Positions 43,092-49,419 of a stretch of DNA of 49,419 bases are shown here, piece by piece. Under the pieces are notes generated by a model. It had not been told where the DNA came from. It did no database searches and saw only the letters and a list, made by a program, of their open reading frames with translations. How positions within the stretch are numbered: position 1 is the stretch's first letter; each line of letters begins with the position of its first letter. Source of the stretch: Phycisphaerales bacterium UBA1845 (lineage in GTDB: Bacteria; Planctomycetota; Phycisphaerae; UBA1845); assembly GCA_002338715.1 (NCBI GenBank), contig DDIR01000061.1, positions 94,305 to 143,723 of the forward strand, in the 5' to 3' direction. A program made the position numbers and the translations under genes.

Positions 43092-43340
43092 ATGATTGCT
43101 CAGAATCCCAGGACATTGGCGGACTTGAAGGCGTCGGCTAAGGCGACGGTGCTGTCGCTTCAGGGTGAACCGGCTGTTCAGCAGCGGCTTGCGGAGATGG
43201 GGCTGACGAGCGGTCGCCAGATTCGCATGGTGCGGGTGGCGCCGTTGGGCGATCCGTATCAGATCGAAGTGCTCAACTATCACCTTTCGCTTCGTCGCCG
43301 CGAGTGTGAATGCGTGCTGCTTGCGACCGACCCGGCGTAA
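43092..43340 (+). CDS. feoA: Ferrous iron transport protein A
   Basis: 82 residues, an SH3-like domain. FeoA binds FeoB and modulates its GTPase-driven iron import in the cytoplasm. Conserved RLAEMGLTSGRQI and YHLSLRRREC segments. The Leu/Arg-rich N-terminal sequence is typical. Followed by feoB after 136 bp of tandem repeats. Confidence 0.88.
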   Translation: MIAQNPRTLADLKASAKATVLSLQGEPAVQQRLAEMGLTSGRQIRMVRVAPLGDPYQIEVLNYHLSLRRRECECVLLATDPA

Positions 43341-43356
43341 TCGGTCAGTTCGTATT

Positions 43357-43455
43357 CATTCTGTGCATAAACATTCGGTGCATAAACATTCTGTGCATAT
43401 GCATTCGGCGCGTCACTCTTGCATTCAGCGCATCACTTAGCATTCAGTGCGTCGC
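43357..43455. repeat. Degenerate tandem repeats between feoA and feoB
   Basis: Six copies of CATTC(T/G/A)G(T/C)GC(A/G)T: three spaced 15 bases apart (43357, 43372, 43387) and three at about 20 (43402, 43422, 43441). The feoB leader lies within or just after. Confidence 0.75.
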
Positions 43456-43476
43456 GCTGTGACTTTCGGAATCTCC

Positions 43477-45657
43477 ATGGCAACAACCCAAGCGACGTCT
43501 GAATCACTTCCGGTCATCGCGCTATTGGGCAATCCGAATGCCGGAAAAACTTCCGCCTTCAACATGTTGACCGGATTGCGCCGCCAGGTGGCCAACTACC
43601 CCGGCGTCACCGTCGAAAAAGCGTCCGGCATCATCCGCCACAACACGACCAAACTCGAAGTGCTCGACCTGCCCGGTGCATACAGCTTAACCGCGCGCTC
43701 GCCCGACGAATTCGTCGTCACCGAAATACTCCTCGGTCATCGCGACGACACCAAACCGCTCGACGCGGCAGTCGTCGTCATCGATGCGACCAATCTCGAA
43801 CGCAACTTGTTCCTCGCGTCGCAGGTTTTGGAAGCCGGCCTGCCCACGGTGATCGCGCTGAACATGACCGACATCGCCGAGCGCCGCGGCATTCAAATCG
43901 ACAGCGACAAACTGGCTGACAAACTCGGCGTGCCCGTGATTCCGATCGTGGCTTCAACCGGCAAGGGCCGCGTCGCGCTGATCGAAGCCATCGAAAAGGC
44001 GATCGGTGGTGACAAACCGTCGCCCATCTGCGATTGGCCCGACGCGGTGAATCAATCCGTCGAAGCGCTGTCGGCTGAAATCTCAAAGCGAAACGGCGCG
44101 ATCGGACCCGTCACGCCCTACGAACTGCGCCGCTGCCTGCTCGACGCCAATGGCGAAATGGAACGAAAGCTCCTCGCAAGTCATCCCGACAGCCGAGCGC
44201 TGGCGGAATTTGTCAGCGAGCAACGGGAAAAAATCAAAGCGTCCGGACATTCGCCGGCCAACCTCGAAGCCGAAATCCGCTACGCATCCATCGCGGATAT
44301 CGTCAGCGGCTGCCTGAAGCGAACGCCCAACACCGAACCGACCCGCAGCGAACGACTCGACAACCTCTTAACCCATCGCGTGCTCGGGACGATGATCTTC
44401 GTGGCCGTCATGACGATCACCTTCATCAGCGTGTTCAGTTGGGCCGCTCCGTTGATGGATGGTATCGAGGCCATGTTCGGAGCGCTTGCCGGCTGGGTGC
44501 ATGCCGCGCTGGGCGAAGGACTTCTCGCGACGTTCTTAACCGACGGCGTCATCGGCGGAGTCGGCAGCGTCCTCGTGTTCCTGCCGCAGATCATGATTCT
44601 AATCGCGCTGATCACACTGCTCGAAGATTGCGGATACCTTGCGCGGGCGGCGTTTCTGATGGATCGCGTGCTGCGCGTGTTCGGACTCGGCGGGCGCGGA
44701 TTCGTGCCGCTATTGTCTTCGTTTGCGTGCGCCATTCCCGGTGTGATGGCCACGCGCACGATCGAATGCCCGCGCGAACGTTTGATCACCATCCTCATCG
44801 CCCCGCTGATGGCGTGCAGCGCCCGTATCCCGGTGTACACGATTTTTGTCGCCGCGTTCATCCCGCAGAGAATGGTCCTGGGATTCCTGCCGCTGCAAGG
44901 TTTGGTCTTCGCGGGGATGTACTTCTTCGGCATCGTCGCTGCAGCCGTCGCCGCGCTGGTGTTTCGCAGTGTCCTCGAAGGTCGCGCTCCGACGCCGTTT
45001 ATTCTCGAACTTCCCAGCTATAAGAAACCTTCGATCAAGCTGATCCTCTGGCGTTCGCTCGATCGGGGCAAAGTCTTCATCCAGTCAGCCGGTACGATTA
45101 TCCTCGCGATGAGCATGATCATCTGGGCGCTCTTATACTTTCCCAGACCCGCCGACCTTGAAACAAAAGTCCGCGGCGACATGCAGCAAGCCGGCATCAC
45201 CGAACCGGTCAAAATCGAAAACGCGGTCGCCGGTGAATACCTTCGCAACAGCTACATGGGGCGCGTTGGTAAGGCGATCGAGCCAGCCGTCAAACCGCTC
45301 GGATGGGATTGGAAAATCGGGATGGCCACGCTGGCATCATTCCCCGCGCGCGAAGTCGTCGTCTCGACGTTGGGCATCATTTACAACCTCGGCGCGGGTG
45401 CGGACGAAGAATCCACCGCCCTGCGCCAGAAGCTTCAATCGGCGACTTGGCCAGATGGGCGGAAGGTTTATAACATCCCTGTGGTGCTGTCGATCATGGT
45501 GTTCTTCGCGCTGTGTTGTCAGTGCGGCGGGACGGTGGCGGTGATCAAGCGCGAGACGAATTCGTGGAAGTGGGCGGCTGTCGCGTTTTCGTACATGACG
45601 ATTTTGGCGTATGTCGGCGCGCTGGTTGTGTATCAGGTTGGCATTCGGGTTTCTTAA
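43477..45657 (+). CDS. feoB: Ferrous iron transporter FeoB
   Basis: 726 residues. N-terminal G domain: GNPNAGKTS (G1, about 21-29), NYPGVTVEK switch I, DLPGAYS (G3) and NMTD (G4), then a helical GDI spacer and about 11 membrane helices with two Gate domains (VPLLSSFACAIPGVMATRT is one). Imports Fe2+ across the cytoplasmic membrane, especially without oxygen. The start is ATG at 43477; a GTG ten codons upstream lies in the repeats. The third gene follows 19 bp downstream. Confidence 0.95.
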   Translation: MATTQATSESLPVIALLGNPNAGKTSAFNMLTGLRRQVANYPGVTVEKASGIIRHNTTKLEVLDLPGAYSLTARSPDEFVVTEILLGHRDDTKPLDAAVVVIDATNLERNLFLASQVLEAGLPTVIALNMTDIAERRGIQIDSDKLADKLGVPVIPIVASTGKGRVALIEAIEKAIGGDKPSPICDWPDAVNQSVEALSAEISKRNGAIGPVTPYELRRCLLDANGEMERKLLASHPDSRALAEFVSEQREKIKASGHSPANLEAEIRYASIADIVSGCLKRTPNTEPTRSERLDNLLTHRVLGTMIFVAVMTITFISVFSWAAPLMDGIEAMFGALAGWVHAALGEGLLATFLTDGVIGGVGSVLVFLPQIMILIALITLLEDCGYLARAAFLMDRVLRVFGLGGRGFVPLLSSFACAIPGVMATRTIECPRERLITILIAPLMACSARIPVYTIFVAAFIPQRMVLGFLPLQGLVFAGMYFFGIVAAAVAALVFRSVLEGRAPTPFILELPSYKKPSIKLILWRSLDRGKVFIQSAGTIILAMSMIIWALLYFPRPADLETKVRGDMQQAGITEPVKIENAVAGEYLRNSYMGRVGKAIEPAVKPLGWDWKIGMATLASFPAREVVVSTLGIIYNLGAGADEESTALRQKLQSATWPDGRKVYNIPVVLSIMVFFALCCQCGGTVAVIKRETNSWKWAAVAFSYMTILAYVGALVVYQVGIRVS

Positions 45658-45676
45658 ACGTTAGGCGGGTGAGACT

Positions 45677-45883
45677 ATGTGGTGGGAATACGTGATTGTG
45701 GTTGGCGGTTTGGCGCTGGCTGTTGTTTACGCCATCGCGTTCGCCCGGAAGATTTTCAGCGAAGGCGAAGGGTGCGGTTGCGGTCACGGTGCGTGTTCAA
45801 ATGAAAACCACGGCGAATCCGATTCGCCGAAACTCAAAGTCACACCGCTGGTCGAATTGAAGGGCCCCACCGACAGCAAGTAG
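45677..45883 (+). CDS. FeoB-associated Cys-rich membrane protein
   Basis: 68 residues: one N-terminal membrane helix, then CGCGHGACS, a small Cys cluster as in the FeoB-associated family (virus attachment p12-like, PF12669). Probably a helper of FeoB. The stop codon TAG is part of an adjoining palindromic repeat. Confidence 0.8.
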   Translation: MWWEYVIVVGGLALAVVYAIAFARKIFSEGEGCGCGHGACSNENHGESDSPKLKVTPLVELKGPTDSK

Positions 45884-45903
45884 GGTGGGCCATGCCCACC
45901 GAT
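45880..45903. repeat. Family A palindromic repeat
   Basis: GTAGGGTGGGCCATGCCCACC. Its TAG is the stop codon of the preceding gene; the minus-strand 34-residue gene ends at its far edge. Confidence 0.8.
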
Positions 45904-46007
45904 TATGCAGCACCGCTTCCCAGGAAGATTCCAAAAACCGCGCTGAGCAATCCACCCAGCAGCGCCAGCAAAAACCCGATTCCTGAACCCAATCCTGCAA
46001 AGAACAT
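45903..46007 (-). CDS. Small membrane protein (34 aa)
   Basis: MFFAGLGSGIGFLLALLGG, followed by a second hydrophobic half ending FLGSGAA, essentially one or two short helices with a Gly-rich turn. AAAGGA lies 6 bases before the ATG (plus 46005-46007), an excellent site. Faces the feo operon. Not recognised. Confidence 0.5.
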   Translation of the reverse strand: MFFAGLGSGIGFLLALLGGLLSAVFGIFLGSGAA

Positions 46008-46160
46008 GCGGTCATCCTTTCGCATCGCGACTCGTCTCGTTCAATGGCCCCCATCAAGCCAATGACTTCGCGCTTCATTCGGCGCGGCTGCATGGTACAC
46101 TGAACCGGATTCGAGACATAGCCCGATCTCGCGTTGGCGAATGGATTCAACATTCGCATC

Positions 46161-46226
46161 GTATGGTGGGCCGTGCCCACCGCAGTTCGAACCACAACGA
46201 CATGGTGGGCACGGCCCACCCTACGC
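46161..46226. repeat. Inverted pair of family A repeats
   Basis: GTATGGTGGGCCGTGCCCACCGC (46161-46183) and, inverted, GGTGGGCACGGCCCACCCTACG (46203-46224), separated by about 20 bases, upstream of the carboxypeptidase gene. Confidence 0.85.
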
Positions 46227-46274
46227 GATCGGCTTTGAGATTTTGATCCCATTGATTTCCCGCGGAGGTTGACC

Positions 46275-47789
46275 GTGCGCTTTTCACGCCCCAAACGCTT
46301 TGGCCCTGTTGTCGCAGCACTTCTAACCGTAGGCCTGCTCGTCGGATTTGCTGGCTGCTCTGCGACGCAGACGATCCATGACCCGGTCCTCTGCTCGCAA
46401 CTCGGCGAGATCCTCAACCGCAATGCCGATACGGGTGCGATGATCAGCGCCCGCGTTGTCGATCTGGCCAGCGGAACCGAACTTTACGCGTCCAACGAAG
46501 ACGTCGCCGTCATGCCCGCGAGCAACATGAAGCTGGTCACCAGTTCGACCGGCTTGGATCTGCTGGGACCGGACTACAAGTTTGAAACGTATCTCGCCCG
46601 CGACGGCGACGACCTTTGGATCATCGGGACGGGCGACCCAGCCGTCGGCGACAACCCGTTGGCCAAGCGGCGCGGCGGTACGACGATGACGGTGTTTGAC
46701 GATTGGGTCAAAGCCTTAAAGCAAAAGGGAATCAACCACGTTTCGGGCGATCTGGTGTACTACGAAGGGGCGTTCGACGCGTATCATTTTCATGACACGT
46801 GGGATCATGACGACCTCGTCCACTGGTATGCCGCCCCGGTATCCGGGTTGAACTTCAACGACAACTGCGTGGACATCACCATCAGCCCGACGGCCGACGG
46901 CCAACCGGTGTCATATACTGTCACTCCGCCATTTGACGATCTCGTCGTGGTCAATGAGTGCATCACCGGCAAGGACGAAGAGCCGACCATCAACCGCATG
47001 CCGCACGCCAACGTCGTCGTCATCGGCGGTGGATGCAGCAAGACGAAGGCGCTCAAAAGCAAACCGGTGACCGATCCCGGCGAATTCTTCGCGGGCGCGT
47101 TTCGCAGGCATTTGGCCAACAACGGAATCGTCGTCGATGGCGAAGTGCGATCGTCACCGACACCGCTCGGCGATTCGCTCATCCCGCCAGCCGGCGCGAT
47201 CATCGCAACGCATACAACGACGATGCCGGAAGTCCTCTGGCGGATCAACAAAAGCAGTCAGAACCTCTTCGCCGAGTGCATGTGCAAGCTGAGCGGGCGG
47301 GTCTTCGACGAGGCGAGCGGCCACCAGCGACCCGGTTCCTGGGCCGGCGGTGAACGGGCGATTCGCGCGTTTATGAGAAAAAACCGCATCGACGATTCAA
47401 AGTTGAAGGTAGCCGATGGGTCGGGCCTTAGCCGCGGCAACAACGTCACCGCCCACCTCATCAGCGACATTCTGATCGCGATGCACAAGCACAAAGACTT
47501 CGAGGTCTTCCGCGCGAGCCTAGCCGAACCGGGCGAAACCGGAACGCTCGGCAGCCGCATGAAGAAACTGAACGGAAACGTCTTCGCCAAAACGGGCTAT
47601 ATCAGAGGCGTCCGCGCCCTGAGCGGATACGTCCACACGAAAAACGACCGTTGGCTGGTGTTCTCCTTCATCTACAACAAAATCCCCGGCAGCGTCCAAC
47701 CGTTCAACGATCTACAAAACGAAGCCTGCGAGCTGTTGTACAATTGGGACCCGGAAAAAGTCGAAACAGCCAAGGGCGACGAGGTATAA
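46275..47789 (+). CDS. dacB: PBP4-type D-Ala-D-Ala carboxypeptidase/endopeptidase
   Basis: 504 residues. Lipobox VGFAGC (about Cys28), then the penicillin-binding S13 fold with an insert. Catalytic motifs: SxxK in PASNMK, SxN in SSQN, KTG in AKTGYI. It trims cell-wall peptides in the envelope. The start is GTG at 46275 with GGAGG 6 bases upstream; TTG at 46269 would also be in frame. Presence of an S13 enzyme supports a peptidoglycan-containing wall. Confidence 0.9.
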   Translation: MRFSRPKRFGPVVAALLTVGLLVGFAGCSATQTIHDPVLCSQLGEILNRNADTGAMISARVVDLASGTELYASNEDVAVMPASNMKLVTSSTGLDLLGPDYKFETYLARDGDDLWIIGTGDPAVGDNPLAKRRGGTTMTVFDDWVKALKQKGINHVSGDLVYYEGAFDAYHFHDTWDHDDLVHWYAAPVSGLNFNDNCVDITISPTADGQPVSYTVTPPFDDLVVVNECITGKDEEPTINRMPHANVVVIGGGCSKTKALKSKPVTDPGEFFAGAFRRHLANNGIVVDGEVRSSPTPLGDSLIPPAGAIIATHTTTMPEVLWRINKSSQNLFAECMCKLSGRVFDEASGHQRPGSWAGGERAIRAFMRKNRIDDSKLKVADGSGLSRGNNVTAHLISDILIAMHKHKDFEVFRASLAEPGETGTLGSRMKKLNGNVFAKTGYIRGVRALSGYVHTKNDRWLVFSFIYNKIPGSVQPFNDLQNEACELLYNWDPEKVETAKGDEV

Positions 47790-47790
47790 T

Positions 47791-47811
47791 GTAGGGTCCG
47801 CTGTGCGGACC
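47791..47811. repeat. Family B palindromic repeat
   Basis: GTAGGGTCCGCTGTGCGGACC, one base after the stop codon TAA of the carboxypeptidase gene and identical to the copy at 26154. Confidence 0.85.
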
Positions 47812-47890
47812 ATGACTTCGAACTATGTAGAGTTCGCGCATCGACTACCAATCAGCGATACCATGACCCAAACGTGAGGTGTCCATACCG

Positions 47891-48505
47891 ATGACCGGAG
47901 CACTGCATCGCATCACGCTCGTTGTTGGCATCGCGATCCTGCTTGCCGGTGTTGCGGGTTTCATCCTTGTCGACGGGCTGGTTTGGGCGGCGATCGCTGC
48001 GGCGGGCCTTACGTGTTCGGTTGTCTGCGGTGTTCTGTTGGCCGCACAGGAAAGCAAGCAGCACGCCAGTTGGCCTCGCTGGAGTATGGCGAGCTACGTT
48101 GTCGCCGTATTCGTGTGGTCGTGGGTTGTATCCGCACTCGCATACGATCTATTTGTTCCACGTGACTGGGCATTCCTGGTCGGCTTACTGATTGCATGCG
48201 TGCTGATCGCCGTTCCATCAATAAAGATCTATGGCAAGAATTCGCTCACTGACGTTCTGGATGCCTCGCTCGTCCTGATTGCGGGCTTACTGCTGCCACA
48301 AGCAACTTTCGACGTTCAATGGCGATTGTCGTTGGAGTGGCTCGGAATTTATGGATACATCATCTTACCGATTGGCGTAGCAATCGTTGTCTTCGCGATG
48401 CGCGAGACAATGAAGCAAGGCATGAGTCGAAGAGCCGGTGCTCTCTTGTGCATGATTGGCGTAGCTTTTTTGGCGGCCGTTCTCGTCCCGAGTGTGACAC
48501 ATTGA
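47891..48505 (+). CDS. Polytopic membrane protein
   Basis: 204 residues with about six membrane segments, no family recognised. Start ATG at 47891; GTG at 47879 is an alternative, and GAGG lies near both. Downstream gene begins 20 bases on, so the two may form an operon. Confidence 0.5.
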   Translation: MTGALHRITLVVGIAILLAGVAGFILVDGLVWAAIAAAGLTCSVVCGVLLAAQESKQHASWPRWSMASYVVAVFVWSWVVSALAYDLFVPRDWAFLVGLLIACVLIAVPSIKIYGKNSLTDVLDASLVLIAGLLLPQATFDVQWRLSLEWLGIYGYIILPIGVAIVVFAMRETMKQGMSRRAGALLCMIGVAFLAAVLVPSVTH

Positions 48506-48525
48506 GCCGGTAGTACTCAACCGAT

Positions 48526-49182
48526 GTGAATGAGCCCAGCGCATTGACTCCACACGAATTCCATTTGATTTGCAAAACAAGACGCCTCAAGGACTATATT
48601 GTCGAAGTCGAAAACAGTGTGTTCATATACTACTTTCATCCACTCCTTGGCTGTATTGTGGCTCTCTTCCTGTTCGTCTTAACATGCAAGGCGTTTGACG
48701 TAAATGGCCCGCTGATAAATGAGCCATTTTGGTCCACACTGCTAGGCTTGTATATGCTAGCGGGTATCCTCGCCTGGTGGTGGTGGTTTAGGATACGCCC
48801 AAAGAGAGACGAACTCGTGATTGAAGCAGGTACAATCCGGTGGCACCTCCATTTGGGTCGCTGGTCGCTCTGGAGCGACAAAGGCGAGGCGCAGTTCGAC
48901 GATCTGTTACATGTCTCTATTCGAGACGATTGGCACTTGAGCAGAAAGCAAGCTGCCAGAATCCAAAAAACAAAGAAGGATAGTTCACCGACGATGGAGT
49001 TCCTCGTGGATCTGTTTTTTCCACGTGGAAGCTTGATTTTGACCAAGAAGGATGGCGGTCGAAGGGAAATAGAAGGTCTGATGTTTCGATTTGAGAAGAG
49101 CGATTTGGAAGAAATGGTAACGTATATTCATCAACACCAAAGTCATCTGATATGCGATGATTCGGTGCGAGAGTTGCAGTAG
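48526..49182 (+). CDS. Membrane protein of unknown function
   Basis: 218 residues starting with GTG. Two membrane segments (about 38-56 and 70-88) and a soluble C-terminus with a PH-like pattern (GSLILTKKDGGRREIEGL). The gene is visibly AT-richer than its neighbours, suggesting a different origin. Ends just before an inverted repeat pair. Confidence 0.5.
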   Translation: MNEPSALTPHEFHLICKTRRLKDYIVEVENSVFIYYFHPLLGCIVALFLFVLTCKAFDVNGPLINEPFWSTLLGLYMLAGILAWWWWFRIRPKRDELVIEAGTIRWHLHLGRWSLWSDKGEAQFDDLLHVSIRDDWHLSRKQAARIQKTKKDSSPTMEFLVDLFFPRGSLILTKKDGGRREIEGLMFRFEKSDLEEMVTYIHQHQSHLICDDSVRELQ

Positions 49183-49186
49183 CGCT

Positions 49187-49257
49187 GTTGGGTCCGCCGT
49201 GTGGACCAATTCTGGCGATCCCAAATACAAAGAATGGTCCGCAAAGCGGACCCTACA
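49187..49257. repeat. Inverted pair of family B repeats
   Basis: GTTGGGTCCGCCGTGTGGACC (49187-49207) and inverted GGTCCGCAAAGCGGACCCTAC (49236-49256). The second supplies the stop codon of the partial zinc-ribbon gene. Confidence 0.85.
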
Positions 49258-49419
49258 TGTCTGACTGAATACTCGACTCTTTCGTCTTGATTGGCGTACC
49301 GCATTCGGGACAGCGGCCGAATTCCATCGATGCTCGTAAATCATAACCGCATTCTTTGCATTCGGTCTCGGGACGCGGTTTGCGACGATAGAAAATCAGG
49401 TTCTCCTCCAAAAAAGTGG
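49253..49419 (-). CDS. Partial zinc-ribbon protein, C-terminal end
   Basis: The gene runs off the window edge. The visible 54 residues include CKECGYDLRAS and CPECGTPI, a complete zinc ribbon like that of the proteins at 12182 and 27041. The stop codon is the TAG in the palindromic repeat. Confidence 0.7.
   Translation of the reverse strand, partial: TFLEENLIFYRRKPRPETECKECGYDLRASMEFGRCPECGTPIKTKESSIQSDM

Noticed and set aside
1..49419. CRISPR array, prophage or transposon
   Set aside because: No regularly spaced identical repeats and no transposase or phage structural gene were seen; the Xer recombinase lies among lipoprotein genes with a terminator, typical of a housekeeping copy.

Overview
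The window looks like a chromosomal segment from a planctomycete, most likely class Phycisphaerae. Evidence: four short zinc-ribbon proteins, two of them carrying a Cys-x2-Cys-Gly-Tyr-Asp-Leu motif ending in Cys-Pro-Glu-Cys-Gly; a Ser/Thr kinase with a TPR tail in an operon with an ECF-type sigma factor; secreted proteins with Asp-rich dockerin/EF-hand-like repeats; a PEP-CTERM spondin-domain protein; the futalosine menaquinone enzyme MqnE; and many short palindromic repeats. No rRNA, convincing tRNA, CRISPR array, transposase or prophage was seen. The taxon is inferred from protein content only.

Layout. 0-3.8 kb: mqnE, a secreted protein and a thioredoxin-like protein. 3.8-7.2 kb: kinase/sigma operon on the minus strand. 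7.2-7.6 kb: a candidate non-coding RNA gene with its own promoter and terminator. 7.8-12.1 kb: minus-strand operon argR-argG-argH-proB (arginine and proline synthesis). 12.2-16.3 kb: zinc-ribbon membrane protein, dockerin-like protein, a large membrane protein and a glutamine amidotransferase. 16.7-22.1 kb: an M16 metallopeptidase facing an S9 oligopeptidase, with a tiny zinc-ribbon gene between. 22.6-26.1 kb: two envelope lipoproteins resembling the two halves of TolB, a small protein and a Xer recombinase. 26.3-27.0 kb: a HigBA-type toxin-antitoxin pair. 27.0-30.0 kb: zinc-ribbon, Cys-rich and DUF6677/FmdB-type genes. 30.0-34.7 kb: lipoprotein, truB, a GH3-family protein, mdh and a membrane protein. 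34.8-37.1 kb: a propeller-PDZ protein with a ruined M28-like centre. 37.1-41.0 kb: orphan Flp pilin, spondin/PEP-CTERM protein, lipoprotein and a Cys-rich repeat protein. 41.0-43.1 kb: an AT-richer, mostly non-coding stretch with palindromes, terminators, a candidate small RNA and a 43-residue gene. 43.1-46.0 kb: the ferrous iron system feoA-feoB-Cys-rich partner. 46.3-49.4 kb: a PBP4-type D-Ala-D-Ala carboxypeptidase, two membrane proteins and a partial zinc-ribbon gene.

Most genes are housekeeping or envelope functions. The parts with least precedent are the roughly 348-nt RNA at 7232-7579, the small RNA plus mini-gene region at 42.2-42.6 kb, the Cys-rich repeat protein at 39.9-41.0 kb, and palindromic repeats that end up supplying stop codons to several genes. 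All identifications are by reading motifs; no database search was run.
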